NCBI GenBank assembly: GCA_035295745.1
Contig: DATGIL010000053.1
Coordinates: forward strand, 62,001 to 126,000
DNA from: JAIQFL01 sp035295745
GTDB lineage: Bacteria; Acidobacteriota; Terriglobia; Bryobacterales; Bryobacteraceae
Length of the DNA stretch: 64,000 nucleotides
Direction of reading: 5' to 3'
Shown here in pieces: positions 10,837-20,424 of the stretch. A program made the translations under genes and the position numbers. The notes under the pieces are model-generated. The model saw only the letters and a program-made list of their open reading frames with translations. It was not told where the DNA came from and did not search any database. Positions within the stretch are counted from its first letter, which is position 1; each line of letters begins with the position of its first letter.

Positions 10837-11316
10837 CTCCAGTTTGCGCAAAACCGGTGCAATGTTCACCGGCAGTCCGGCCAGGTAGGCACGATGCGCG
10901 ATGCGCAGGCGCAACAGGTACCACCGGAGTCGAAGGTGCCGCCATGCCGCGCCTGCCCAGAGCAGCCATTCTCCCGATTCGCGGGCCGCGCGAGCTCCCT
11001 TCCGGATGCGGAGTGCACAGGTGACGGTCATCCGTGTGAGGCAGGATTCAAACGTGCAGGCCCGACGCAAGCGGATCGCCCGAATCAGCCGAGGCGACGC
11101 GCCATCGCGCACCATGCGCTGAATGTTCTCCTGTCTTGCCAGTTGCTGCAGGATCCGGCAAAACGGAAAATCCGCGTCCTTGGGCTTGAGCAGAGATGCG
11201 TACTGATAGAGCAGGTCGATCTGGCCGAGAATGGCCGCGATCTCGTCCGTGGTGACGGGCACCCGCTCCTGGGCGAGGTCCATCAACTCTTCCACATGGG
11301 CACTGCCAGCGCGCAA
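10822..11316 (-). CDS. Conserved-looking protein of unknown function
   Basis: The 164-residue product has an acidic helical N-terminal half and a very Arg-rich second half with a weakly hydrophobic segment (EWLLWAGAAWRHLRLRWYLL). Such a pattern suggests a membrane-associated or nucleic-acid-binding protein, but no family is recognised. It converges on and overlaps the end of the membrane-protein gene by 15 bp. The next gene upstream is divergent. The reading frame is clean and the codon use is like the neighbours, but the assignment as a gene is only moderately secure. Confidence 0.5.
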   Translation of the reverse strand: MRAGSAHVEELMDLAQERVPVTTDEIAAILGQIDLLYQYASLLKPKDADFPFCRILQQLARQENIQRMVRDGASPRLIRAIRLRRACTFESCLTRMTVTCALRIRKGARAARESGEWLLWAGAAWRHLRLRWYLLRLRIAHRAYLAGLPVNIAPVLRKLELLAE

Positions 11317-11689
11317 GATGTTGCTCTTAGCGGTCAGACATCCTCCTGAGTATCCCGGCCTCCGTGAGAGCGCCTCCAGGAAAGTATTCAGATTGTATTC
11401 CTACCGAATAAACGGGGTCAATCTAAAAAATTTGCTGCAATATTTTGGCACTTTCCTGCTATCTTTTACGCTTTTGATGGGCACTTCCCCGCGGTTTGGT
11501 TGAAAAATCCTACAATTCGCCGCCGCAGTTCTCACTCTTTTCCATGATATCTGTGAGGGCACGGCCAGCCAAAGCGTTTGAAATCTACGCCATCCCCGAG
11601 TTACGGTCGTTCCGCCTTCCGCTCAGATGGATCCGCCGCCTCTGAGCCCGGCGAGCGAATGGAGGCTCTTCGAGCTATAATCGATCCAC
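11317..11689. other. Divergent intergenic region upstream of the macroglobulin locus
   Basis: About 370 bp between two divergently read genes. Its centre (about 11395-11520) is AT-rich for this genome, which suits promoters in both directions. A TTGGCAC...TGCT stretch near 11445-11460 looks like a sigma-54 site, but its GG-to-GC spacing is 9 nt instead of 10, so I do not call it. No small gene is convincing here. Confidence 0.4.
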
Positions 11690-12721
11690 TTGATTACTCG
11701 CGCACGCCTCGCGCTGTTCGCGTCGTCAACGGGGGCAGCCATCATCTTTGGCCTTCTTTGGGCCCGACCCACACTCCACCGGGACCCGCCCCATCTCTCT
11801 ATCTTGCCCGTACAAATCGACGCCAACGGCCGCTCCGCCGCCACGCTCTCGATCGACGCCCCGGCAGCCAGCGGCAAGCCCACCATCACCATCGCCAACC
11901 CTCACTCGGCCTCGATCGAAGAACTCACCCTCCTCGATGGCCACTGGCAAGCCCAAATCCGTGCCGGCATCCTCCCTGGCGCCGTCCCGATCCGCGTGCA
12001 GTTCCCTAACCTGCCGCCGGCCACCGTCCAGCTCACCACCATCGCTACGCATGCCGACTCGTTCCGCGACGGCACTCCCGACTATCTCCGCCTCGATACC
12101 GAAACCGATCGCCGCTCCTTCCGCCGCTGGTTCACCTACCTGGCCGAGGAGCAATATTTTCAGGATGCCGCCAACCGTCCCCCGGAGATCAAGGACTGCG
12201 CCGCCCTCATCCGCTACGCCTACCGCGAAGCTCTCCACGCGCACGAAACCGGATGGGCCGAGGGCGCCCGCCTGCCGATCGTGCCCGCGATCAGCCCCGT
12301 TTCCAAGTATCAGTACCCATATACACCGCTGGGAGCCGCGCTCTTCCGCATTGATGAAGGCCCCTACTATGCGTCGGACCTGTCGCGTGCCTTCTCCCAA
12401 TTCGCCGACGCCCACACTCTGTGGCGTTACAACACCCACCTGGTAGGCCGCGACCTCGATAGCGCCGCGCCTGGCGATCTCCTCTTCTACCGCCAGGACG
12501 CCGAGCACTTCCATAGCATGATCTATCTTGGTGAGAGCCAGCTCCGCAAGGATGGCGCCCGCTATGTCGTGTACCACACTGGTCCGGAGGGCACCGATCC
12601 GGGCGAGATCCGCCGCCGGTCCCTCGTCGAACTGCTGCGTTTCCCCGAACCCGAGTGGCGCCCACTTCGCGCCAACCCCAATTTCCTCGGCGTATTCCGC
12701 TGGAACATCCTCCGACCATGA
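11690..12721 (+). CDS. DUF1175 (YfaT-like) exported protein
   Basis: The 343-residue protein has an N-terminal membrane/signal segment, a beta-rich domain of about 100 residues, then a DUF1175 domain like E. coli YfaT. Shared features include FRRWFTYLAEEQ, KDCAALIRYAYREAL, PGDLLFY, YVVYHTG and the closing NPNFLGVFRWN. Cys170 in KDCAAL and His273/His275 in EHFHSMIYLG are placed as in NlpC/P60-fold cysteine peptidases, so a peptidoglycan or peptide-cleaving role is plausible but unproven. It precedes an alpha-2-macroglobulin gene by 71 bp, the same pairing as yfaT/yfaS in E. coli. Confidence 0.85.
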   Translation: MITRARLALFASSTGAAIIFGLLWARPTLHRDPPHLSILPVQIDANGRSAATLSIDAPAASGKPTITIANPHSASIEELTLLDGHWQAQIRAGILPGAVPIRVQFPNLPPATVQLTTIATHADSFRDGTPDYLRLDTETDRRSFRRWFTYLAEEQYFQDAANRPPEIKDCAALIRYAYREALHAHETGWAEGARLPIVPAISPVSKYQYPYTPLGAALFRIDEGPYYASDLSRAFSQFADAHTLWRYNTHLVGRDLDSAAPGDLLFYRQDAEHFHSMIYLGESQLRKDGARYVVYHTGPEGTDPGEIRRRSLVELLRFPEPEWRPLRANPNFLGVFRWNILRP

Positions 12722-12792
12722 ACCATACGGAAACGCCCGCTGCTCATGTTGACGCCCTTCCAGCGTCTTCCCAATCTTGATGCCTGACGCCT

Positions 12793-15700
12793 ATGAAACC
12801 AGCCTTTTCTAGCTTCCTGCTTCTCCTTCTCGCCGCTCCCGCACTCAGCCAAAACGAAGCCGAGCCCTATTTCTCCCTCTCCAGCTCGCGCACCTTCCCC
12901 TCCAACAGCCGCACCACTGTCGCTCTCAGCGCCTCCAATCTCGACTCCCTCGAGTTCCGCGTCTACCGCGTCGACGACCCTGTCCAATTCTTCCAGCAGA
13001 TCGACGACCCGCACCAGTTCGGCGGCCACGTCGAGCCCCCGCGCCGCGAACCCACTCTCCTCGAGCGCATCCACTCCTGGAAGCACGGCCTGCGCACCGA
13101 GGTCCGCCGCTCGCTCCGCGCGCAATTCAGTGAGTCGCCAAGCGCCCACCTTACCAAAGCCCTCCCGCACCAGCCCGCCAAGCAAGGCGACCCGGGCACC
13201 TACTATGCCGAAACCCCGCTCCTCAACTCCTCGCAACTGGTTCACTCCTTTGTCCAGCCCGTTGCCGGACACTCCCGGTGGGACTCCGAAACCGTCGACC
13301 TGGGCATCAAAGACAAGGGCGTCTATCTAGTGGAAGCTGTCCGCCACGACCTGCGCGCCTACACCATCGTGGTCGTCACCGACGTGGTCATGGTGACCAA
13401 GACCGGCAAAGGCCGCGTCGTCAACCTCATGGTCGACCGCAACACCGGCGAGCCCATCTCCGGCGCCAAAGTCTGGCTGCTGCGCCGCGATGGGCGTAAA
13501 TCGCAGGCCGATACCGATTTGCAGGGGCTCAGCGAGCTCAAAATAGACGACGCCCGCCCCGACGATGTCCGGGTGGTTGGCCGCCGCGGCGCCGACTTCG
13601 CCTTCAACACCCTCTCCACCTACGCCTTCCAGGCCAACACCGGCCAGTGGCAGGGCTACGTCTACACCGACCGGCCCGTATATCGCCCCGGCCACACCGT
13701 CCATTTCAACGCTATCGTCCGCTTCGCCACGGTTGATGGTCTCGAGGTGCCCACCGGCAAAACTCTTTCGGTTGACGTCCAGGACTCCGATCAAAAATCC
13801 GTCTACAACAAGACCCTCACCGTGGGCCCCAGCGGCTCCATCCACGACGACATAGTGCTCAGTCCCACCGCGACGCTAGGCTACTACAGCATCGAAATCA
13901 AGGGCGGCGAATCGCTGATGAGCGGCAACTTCGAGGTGCAGGAGTATAAGAAACCCGAGTACGAAGTCCACGTCTCGTATTCCAAGCCGCGCATTCTCCA
14001 AGGCGAGAGCGTTGAAGCCACCATCGATTCGCGCTATTACTTCGGCGAGCCCGTTGCGGGAGCCAAGGTCGAATACGCCGTTTATCGCGATCGCTACTTC
14101 TTCCCTATCTGGTACGACCCGACCGACGACGACCACGGCTCCCAGCCGGCCGATGACGATTCCAACGGGGGCGATCAACTGTCGCAGGGCGAGGGTACGC
14201 TCGACGCCGACGGCAAACTCAAGATCACCGTCGACACCAAAGTCTCCGAGCACAAGTACGACTACATCTACCGCGTCGAGGCCCGCGTCACCGATCAGGC
14301 GGACCGAGAGATCACTGGCAGGGGCTGGTTCGTTGCCACCTACGGCAGCTTTGTACTCAATCTCGAGCCCGATCGTTACATGTACCAGCCCGGCGCCGTC
14401 GCCAAAATCACCGTCGAGTCCCGCGACTACGACAACAAACCCGTGCCCGCCAAGGCCCACGTAGAGCTCTCCGAATACGACTACCGCAATCTCGACAAAT
14501 TCTCCGCCCTGGCCTCCGCGGACGTCGATACCGGACCTAACGGGTCCGGCACCGTACCGATGAACATTCCGCAGCGCGGCGGCTCCTATCGCCTGCGTGT
14601 CACCGCGCGCACTCCCGAAGGCCGCGACGTGGTCGATGAGACCTACACCTACGTATCCGGCGGCAGTGTTTGGGAAAGCGAGTTCGAATCGCGCGAAGGC
14701 AACAACGTCAAGATCATTCCCGACAAGAAGACCTACCAGGCGGGCGACACCGCGAAGGTCTTGATCGTCACCGGAAAGGCCAACACGCCGGTCTTTGTCT
14801 CGGTTGAAGGACGCGACCTCAAGCAGCTCAAGCTCCTCCGCTCCACCGATTCCACCCTCACTTTCGAGGTCCCCGTAACCGCCGCCGACGAGCCCGCCAT
14901 GCGCATCGCCGCCGGTTTCGTGCGCAAAGGCAGCTTCTATCGCGGTGAGAAGTACCTGCGGGTCCCTCCCGTGAGCCACCAGTTGAACGTCAAGATGTCC
15001 ACCGACAAGCCGCAGTACCTGCCCGGCCAGGCCGCCCAATACTCCCTCGACGTCTCCGGCGCCGATGGCAAGCCCGTCCCGCACGCCGAGTTCAGTCTCG
15101 GCGTGGTGGACGAGGCCATCTACGGCATTCGCAAGGACACCACGCAGGACATCCTCGATTTCTTCTTCGGCAGTGTTGGCAACAACGTCTACACCGACGA
15201 TTCCATCCAGTTCTACTTCAACGGCGAGGCCGGCCATCGCCGCATGCGCCTCTCTGAACTTCACCCGTCCCGACGCCTCGCGCAGCTCAAGCCCGATCGC
15301 CTGGTACAGCCAAAGATTCGCAAGGTCTTCCCCGATACCGCCTTCTGGTCCACAGCCGTGGTTACCGATGCCGCCGGCCACGCCACCGCCAAAGTGGAAT
15401 TCCCCGACTCGCTCACCACCTGGCGCGCCACCGCACGCGGGGCGACCCCCGACACGCGCGTCGGCAGCGGCACCATGAAGACCATCGTGCGCAAGAATCT
15501 GATCCTGCGCCTCGCCGTACCGCGATTCTTCGTCCAGGGTGACGAAGTTGTGGTCTCGGCCCTGGTCCACAACTACCTGACTACCGACAAGACCGCCCGC
15601 GTCTCGCTCGACGTCACCGGCCTCGAGGTGGTGGATGGCGCCAGCAAAGACGTCCAGATCCCCAGCCGCGGCGAGGTCAAAGTCGATTGGCGAGTCCGCG

Positions 15701-17406
15701 CCAAGCAAGTTCGCAGCGCGACCGTCATCGGCAAGGCGCTCACCGACGAAGAGTCCGACGCGCTGCAGCTCGATCTCCCCGTAAACGTGCCGGGCGTCAA
15801 ACTGACCCTCTCCCGCGGCGGCGTTCTCAGCGGCGCCAACTCCGCGGAATACGACCTCACCTTCCCCGACAAGACCGAGCCCGGCTCCCGCAGCCTCTCG
15901 ATTCGCGTAGCGCCTTCGCTCGTCAGATCGCTGTTCAGCGCACTCGACTACCTCACGTCGTTCCCGTACGGCTGCGTCGAGCAGACTATGTCCGGATTCC
16001 TCCCCGACATCATCGTCCGCAAGGTAGTCACCGATCTCGGACTCAAGACCACCATCGACCAGGCCGCGCTGCAGGAAAAGATCAACACCGGCCTGGACAT
16101 CCTAACGAAGTTTCAGCACCAGGATGGTGGATGGGGCTGGTGGCAAACCGATGACTCCCACCCCTTCATGACCGCCTACGTCGTCGCCGGACTCTCGCAG
16201 GCGCAGGCCGCAGGCGTCAAAGTCGATCCCGAGATCATTCAGAAGGGCGCCGCCTGGATCCAGCAGGACTTCGCCGCCGACACCAAACTCGCCTACGACC
16301 TTCGCGCCTACATGCAATACGCGCTCACCGTAGCGGGACAGGCCGATGCGAAAGGATTGAGCCAGGTCTACGACCAGCGCACCAATCTATCGCCGTACGG
16401 ATTGGCGCTCCTCGGTCTGGCGCTCGAAAACGCCAAAGATCAGCGCGCGTCCGAAATCGTGACGGCACTCGAGCGCGAAGCCAAGCAGGACGAGCAGCAG
16501 GCCTGGTGGCCCGCGACCCGCGACGAGATGCTCGATTTCTCCGCCGATGCCACACCCGAAGCCACCGCCTATGTCGTGAAGTTCCTCTCGCACCAGCACG
16601 CCACCAGCCCGCTGCTTCCCAAGGCCGCGGTCTGGCTGATGGAGCATCGCAATGAAGGCTACTGGTGGTCCTCCACCAAGCAGACCGCCATGGTGATTTA
16701 CGGACTCAGCGACTATCTCAAGGCCACCAACGAGCTGAATCCGAATCTCAACCTGACCGTCACGGTAAACGGCACGCCCGCACTCACCCGGAAATTCGAT
16801 TCCAGCACCGATCCCGCCGCACCCGAGCTGATTCTCGACGAGACCAAACTCCAGCCCGGCGTTAACCACATCCGCATCAGCACCGCCGGAGAGGGGCGCC
16901 TCTACTACTCCACCAGTGCCACCTACTACTCCACCGACGAGAAGCTGCAAAAGACCGGCACCGTCTCGCTCAACATCCTGCGGGATTACTTCCGCCTTGT
17001 CCCCGGAAAAAAAGGCGAGAAGATTGTCTACGATACCGTGCCGCTCACCGGCCCAGCCGCTCCCGGTGACATTATCGCCGTGCGCCTTACCGTAACCGGC
17101 TCCGGCTGGAACTACGTACTCACCGAGGATCCAATTCCTTCCGGCACCGAGTTCATCGAACGGGACAACGTCTACGAACTGCGCGACCGCCCCGTATGGT
17201 GGGGCTACAACTTCACTCGCCGCGAACTCCATGACGACCGTATGGCGCTTTTCAATACGCGGCTCGATCAAGGCCAGAGTCAATACTTCTATCTGCTCAA
17301 GGTCGTCAACTCCGGCGTCTTCCATGTGAGCCCCGCCCGGGTGGGACCCATGTATCAACCCGGCATCTTCGCCACCACCGAGCGCCGCCAACTGGAGGTC
17401 AAGTGA
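12793..17406 (+). CDS. Bacterial alpha-2-macroglobulin with thioester
   Basis: The 1537-residue protein starts with a signal peptide (MKPAFSSFLLLLLAAPALS) with no lipobox Cys, so it is probably periplasmic and soluble. MG-type beta domains fill the first two thirds (for example the PVYRPGHTVHFNAIVR start of MG2). The A2M domain follows (FPDSLTTWRATARGATPDTRVGSG), then the thioester motif YGCVEQ with Cys1061 and Gln1064, and an alpha/alpha thioester domain (HQDGGWGWW). These proteins trap attacking proteases by covalent capture. The stop overlaps the next gene's GTG by 4 bp. Neighbouring cell-wall enzymes fit the reported association of bacterial macroglobulins with penicillin-binding proteins. 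Confidence 0.93.
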   Translation: MKPAFSSFLLLLLAAPALSQNEAEPYFSLSSSRTFPSNSRTTVALSASNLDSLEFRVYRVDDPVQFFQQIDDPHQFGGHVEPPRREPTLLERIHSWKHGLRTEVRRSLRAQFSESPSAHLTKALPHQPAKQGDPGTYYAETPLLNSSQLVHSFVQPVAGHSRWDSETVDLGIKDKGVYLVEAVRHDLRAYTIVVVTDVVMVTKTGKGRVVNLMVDRNTGEPISGAKVWLLRRDGRKSQADTDLQGLSELKIDDARPDDVRVVGRRGADFAFNTLSTYAFQANTGQWQGYVYTDRPVYRPGHTVHFNAIVRFATVDGLEVPTGKTLSVDVQDSDQKSVYNKTLTVGPSGSIHDDIVLSPTATLGYYSIEIKGGESLMSGNFEVQEYKKPEYEVHVSYSKPRILQGESVEATIDSRYYFGEPVAGAKVEYAVYRDRYFFPIWYDPTDDDHGSQPADDDSNGGDQLSQGEGTLDADGKLKITVDTKVSEHKYDYIYRVEARVTDQADREITGRGWFVATYGSFVLNLEPDRYMYQPGAVAKITVESRDYDNKPVPAKAHVELSEYDYRNLDKFSALASADVDTGPNGSGTVPMNIPQRGGSYRLRVTARTPEGRDVVDETYTYVSGGSVWESEFESREGNNVKIIPDKKTYQAGDTAKVLIVTGKANTPVFVSVEGRDLKQLKLLRSTDSTLTFEVPVTAADEPAMRIAAGFVRKGSFYRGEKYLRVPPVSHQLNVKMSTDKPQYLPGQAAQYSLDVSGADGKPVPHAEFSLGVVDEAIYGIRKDTTQDILDFFFGSVGNNVYTDDSIQFYFNGEAGHRRMRLSELHPSRRLAQLKPDRLVQPKIRKVFPDTAFWSTAVVTDAAGHATAKVEFPDSLTTWRATARGATPDTRVGSGTMKTIVRKNLILRLAVPRFFVQGDEVVVSALVHNYLTTDKTARVSLDVTGLEVVDGASKDVQIPSRGEVKVDWRVRAKQVRSATVIGKALTDEESDALQLDLPVNVPGVKLTLSRGGVLSGANSAEYDLTFPDKTEPGSRSLSIRVAPSLVRSLFSALDYLTSFPYGCVEQTMSGFLPDIIVRKVVTDLGLKTTIDQAALQEKINTGLDILTKFQHQDGGWGWWQTDDSHPFMTAYVVAGLSQAQAAGVKVDPEIIQKGAAWIQQDFAADTKLAYDLRAYMQYALTVAGQADAKGLSQVYDQRTNLSPYGLALLGLALENAKDQRASEIVTALEREAKQDEQQAWWPATRDEMLDFSADATPEATAYVVKFLSHQHATSPLLPKAAVWLMEHRNEGYWWSSTKQTAMVIYGLSDYLKATNELNPNLNLTVTVNGTPALTRKFDSSTDPAAPELILDETKLQPGVNHIRISTAGEGRLYYSTSATYYSTDEKLQKTGTVSLNILRDYFRLVPGKKGEKIVYDTVPLTGPAAPGDIIAVRLTVTGSGWNYVLTEDPIPSGTEFIERDNVYELRDRPVWWGYNFTRRELHDDRMALFNTRLDQGQSQYFYLLKVVNSGVFHVSPARVGPMYQPGIFATTERRQLEVK

Positions 17407-18122
17407 AAGCTCTCACCGTAGTTCATCTGGCGGCTAACGCCCTCCTGCTCTGGCTTGGCTACTATTGGCTCGGCGTCGGCGAGTCGCGCACTTCCTCGCT
17501 CTTGTGGAGCGCGCTGCTCGCCCTCTTCCTCGCGACGATGGCGTGCTGGGTGTACGGCGCCAGTTTCCTGGGCCGCTCCGCCCCGATGGCCACCGCTTAT
17601 CGCACCTCACTGCGCCACCTGCCTGCAATTCTCGCCGCGGGGCTGGTGGTCCTGTTGCTTTACTACCTGCTTGGGAAATGGTCGGATTACAGCTCGCAGC
17701 CAGCCTTTAACATCGCCTCGTGGCTCACTTTGAAGCTCCGCAGGCCGGTCAAGCCCAACTCCATCTTGGCCATCTTCAATGTCGTGGCGTGGATCGTGCG
17801 CTGGGTGGTCTTGCCGGTACTCGCGCTACCGTGGCTGGCTTCGGTCTCGGCTCGGGGATGGGCGGGCTTGGCGCGGAGGCTACCCACCACGGGCCGCTAT
17901 TGGATCCAGGCACCTGTGCTACTGATTCTCGCGTTCTGGCTTCCCTTTGTGCTGCTCGGATGGGTGCCCTACCACGGCAGTTTCACTGTGGAAATGGTGA
18001 GTTTCGTGATTCGCCTGCTGGTGGCCTACCTGCTTTTCACTGGAGCCTGGTTGGCGCTCGCATTCCTGACCTCAGCCGGCAGCCCCGTCTTCAGCCAGCT
18101 TAAAACCGAAGCCAAACCGTAA
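17403..18122 (+). CDS. Membrane protein coupled to the macroglobulin gene
   Basis: The 239-residue protein has about six hydrophobic helices (around residues 5-22, 33-52, 72-92, 120-145, 168-188 and 200-225). It starts with GTG overlapping the macroglobulin TGA in a GTGA arrangement, so it is translationally coupled and probably works with that protein. No known transporter or enzyme motif is evident. Its last 97 bp overlap, antisense, the 3' end of the convergent SpoIID-like gene, which is unusually long for a 3' overlap. Confidence 0.75.
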   Translation: MKALTVVHLAANALLLWLGYYWLGVGESRTSSLLWSALLALFLATMACWVYGASFLGRSAPMATAYRTSLRHLPAILAAGLVVLLLYYLLGKWSDYSSQPAFNIASWLTLKLRRPVKPNSILAIFNVVAWIVRWVVLPVLALPWLASVSARGWAGLARRLPTTGRYWIQAPVLLILAFWLPFVLLGWVPYHGSFTVEMVSFVIRLLVAYLLFTGAWLALAFLTSAGSPVFSQLKTEAKP

Positions 18123-19399
18123 TGCTCCACGAGATGGGGCAGTCCACCGGCCTGCCCTTTCTCATTGCCCAAATACTCCGCCAGCCCCTCCTGAAACCAA
18201 ACCGGCAACTCCACGCGAGCCGCATATCCGATGGCGACATGCAGCAATTCATGGCGGATCGTTGCTTCCCTCACCGGCCATTGAAAATGGATCTTCCTGC
18301 CGATGGTGCAGGCCGCCACCGAGCCGGGCTCGCCCGTCGCATTGCGAAACGTATCGATATCCGGGTACACCCGCATCTCGATATCCCGTGGCAACGGCAA
18401 CTGCTGCCCCACGCTGCGAGCCACGCGCTCCGCAACCAGCAGCAATCCGCGATCGCGATCCGGCCGCGCCGTCAGCAGCACAATCCCTTCGCCGCCGATC
18501 CGCTGCCACGAGATGCCACGCCCCGTAAGTCCCGGTTCTGTGCCCGGGTAGTAGAACGCCAGAATCTCGCGATAGCTCTTGCCTGCCAGTCCCATCTGAT
18601 CCGCGCCGCGCTGGCATAATCCCACGCCGTGTCCCGATCCCGTTCCTTCGAACACCAGCCGTCCGTTCCCCATGCGGATCTCATAGCGGTCGCTCCGCAC
18701 GGTGCTCCAGCCCAGCTCGCGTCCCATCGCAAAGCGGAACGATCCGGCGCTGATCTTCTGCGCCCCGCCGCGCCCCGCGAGCAACAGCGTGCGCGCGCGT
18801 CCCGACGCGGTGCGCTCGACGATCGTGATTTGGTCCACAGCGGCCGGCGCACGCAACTGCGCTCGCCTGAGCGCCTCCGCAATTTGCGAAGGGTCGCCGT
18901 TCCACTGCCAGTGAATGGATGGGTCGCGTGTGCAGTACGGATCGTCGCGGCTCTTCAAATACGATGCCGCCTGGTCGGGCCACACCGCGGCCGCATCCTC
19001 GCTCCGTCCTCCGCAATCGCGCGTGTAGCAGGCGAACGCCGGCTTGCCTTCGAACCACAACAATATTCCTTCGGTCTGCGTGACGGCCGCCTCGATCCGT
19101 TCCGTCACCGCCCCCGCGTCGAGCCGTTGGCAATGCGTGCTCGAGCAAAAGTCGAAGCCCTCGCTCGCATGCCGTCCTCGAAGCCGCACCGCATAGGTGC
19201 GCGCCGCGACTGCCATCGCCTTCAAGGCCTCTTCCGACCGGAAGACGCTGCTCTCGCCTGCCACCGCCTGCGCCACGTACTTCTCGATCGGCACCTCGAC
19301 AATGCGAGTGCCCTCGGGCGTCCGCACCTGGACCTTGAACATCACCGGCGACGCCGCAAGCACAGGCATCGCCATCAGCAGGACGGCCGCCAGTTTCAC
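18026..19399 (-). CDS. SpoIID/LytB-domain protein fused to an HExxH metallopeptidase-like domain
   Basis: The 457-residue protein has a signal peptide, then a SpoIID/LytB domain (IEKYVAQAVAGE, EALKAMAVAARTYAVRLRGRH, CYTRDCGGRSED, GSGHGVGLCQRGADQMG), as in peptidoglycan lytic or amidase-activating proteins. After about residue 285 a second domain begins with a zinc-binding HELLH at 383-387 and a downstream Glu404 in WFQEGLAEYL, the gluzincin pattern. It starts with GTG in a GTGA overlap with the transpeptidase gene. The likely site of action is the periplasmic cell wall. The pairing of glycan and peptide functions in one chain is notable. Confidence 0.85.
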   Translation of the reverse strand: MKLAAVLLMAMPVLAASPVMFKVQVRTPEGTRIVEVPIEKYVAQAVAGESSVFRSEEALKAMAVAARTYAVRLRGRHASEGFDFCSSTHCQRLDAGAVTERIEAAVTQTEGILLWFEGKPAFACYTRDCGGRSEDAAAVWPDQAASYLKSRDDPYCTRDPSIHWQWNGDPSQIAEALRRAQLRAPAAVDQITIVERTASGRARTLLLAGRGGAQKISAGSFRFAMGRELGWSTVRSDRYEIRMGNGRLVFEGTGSGHGVGLCQRGADQMGLAGKSYREILAFYYPGTEPGLTGRGISWQRIGGEGIVLLTARPDRDRGLLLVAERVARSVGQQLPLPRDIEMRVYPDIDTFRNATGEPGSVAACTIGRKIHFQWPVREATIRHELLHVAIGYAARVELPVWFQEGLAEYLGNEKGQAGGLPHLVEHYGLASVLSWLKTGLPAEVRNASANQAPVKSR

Positions 19400-20325
19400 A
19401 AGCGCCCCACCCGATACGCCGCCAGAATCTTCCCCGCCACTGGCGCCGCATCCGTCCCGCCCGAGCGTCCTTGCAGCATCACCGCGATCGCCACTTCGGG
19501 CGCCGCTGCCGGAGCAAACCCCGCAAACCAGGCGGTACGCGCCCCATCCGCCGCCTGTGAACTCCCTGTCTTCCCCGCAACCGCCATGCCGTCGACCCGC
19601 GCCAATTGTGCCGTCCCGTATTCGACCGCGCCCGCCAGTCCCTCTACGACCGCCCGCATCTCCGGCCGCCCCTCACCCAACGCCAGCCAGCGATATCCCA
19701 TCGCCAGTTCCGCCGCCGTGATCCATACCCGATCTTCCCCGAGGGCCTGCAAACGATTCGCCTCCGGCCCGCGGGCCCGTTCAATTCGCCCCGGCGCGTC
19801 CGCATCGCCGAACCAACCCGTGACGGAAGCCAGGCCGGCGCGCTCCAGTCCGGAGGCCAGTTCGCCCGGCTCGAACCGATCCGCATAGTGTGCCACGAAG
19901 CTATTGCACGAATACGCCAACGCCGTGCGCACCTGCAGCGGGCTCCCCAGCACCGGATGCGAGCAGTTGAACGAGTGCCCGCCGACCGAAAGTTTCCCGG
20001 GGCAGACGAACGTGTCCTCGGCGCGCAATTTCCCGCTGTGCAGCAATGTCGCCAGAACGAATGGCTTGATGGTCGAACCCGGCGATAACAGTTCACCACC
20101 TGCCACCGCGGCGCCGTGGACCCCGATCAGCCGCCGTGTCTTCACGTCGACCAGGACCGCGGTCCCTCGATCGTCGTCGAAGAATCGCCGCAGGCTGCTT
20201 CGGCTCGAAGCTCTCGCGTTCGCGCAGGCCGCCAGCAGCACCGAAATCGCGTCCCTCCGTAGCACGAGCCGATGGTACCAAAGTCCGCGTGGTACCAGGG
20301 TCTGAGCGCCTGCACAAACTGACAT
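19396..20325 (-). CDS. Penicillin-binding transpeptidase-domain protein
   Basis: The 309-residue protein contains the three active-site motifs of serine penicillin-binding enzymes in order: SxxK as STIK (84-87), SxN as SCN (139-141) and KTG (252-254). It is short, with a weak N-terminal hydrophobic segment (AISVLLAACANA) and no glycosyltransferase or dimerisation domain. A GTG at 20265 is an alternative start that would place that hydrophobic segment at the N-terminus. It likely acts as a D,D-transpeptidase or carboxypeptidase in the periplasm. It overlaps the SpoIID-like gene by 4 bp and lies in the macroglobulin locus, consistent with the known partnership of macroglobulins with PBP1C-type enzymes. 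Confidence 0.85.
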   Translation of the reverse strand: MSVCAGAQTLVPRGLWYHRLVLRRDAISVLLAACANARASSRSSLRRFFDDDRGTAVLVDVKTRRLIGVHGAAVAGGELLSPGSTIKPFVLATLLHSGKLRAEDTFVCPGKLSVGGHSFNCSHPVLGSPLQVRTALAYSCNSFVAHYADRFEPGELASGLERAGLASVTGWFGDADAPGRIERARGPEANRLQALGEDRVWITAAELAMGYRWLALGEGRPEMRAVVEGLAGAVEYGTAQLARVDGMAVAGKTGSSQAADGARTAWFAGFAPAAAPEVAIAVMLQGRSGGTDAAPVAGKILAAYRVGRL

Positions 20326-20424
20326 GTTACAATCATTGCTAATTATTCAACTGTCGCGATTTCTGCCAAGGCAGTCCGTCATCGGGGAAGCAGCAAGAAA
20401 GAAGTTAGGGAAAGGGCCCAATCT

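Noticed and set aside
11445..11461. Possible sigma-54 promoter (TTGGCAC...TGCT) before the DUF1175 gene
   Set aside because: The GG and GC dinucleotides are 9 nt apart, while 10 nt is required; no other support.
13876..15708. 610-codon open frame on the minus strand opposite the macroglobulin gene
   Set aside because: It is a shadow of the plus-strand gene caused by high GC at third codon positions; the plus-strand protein has clear family motifs.
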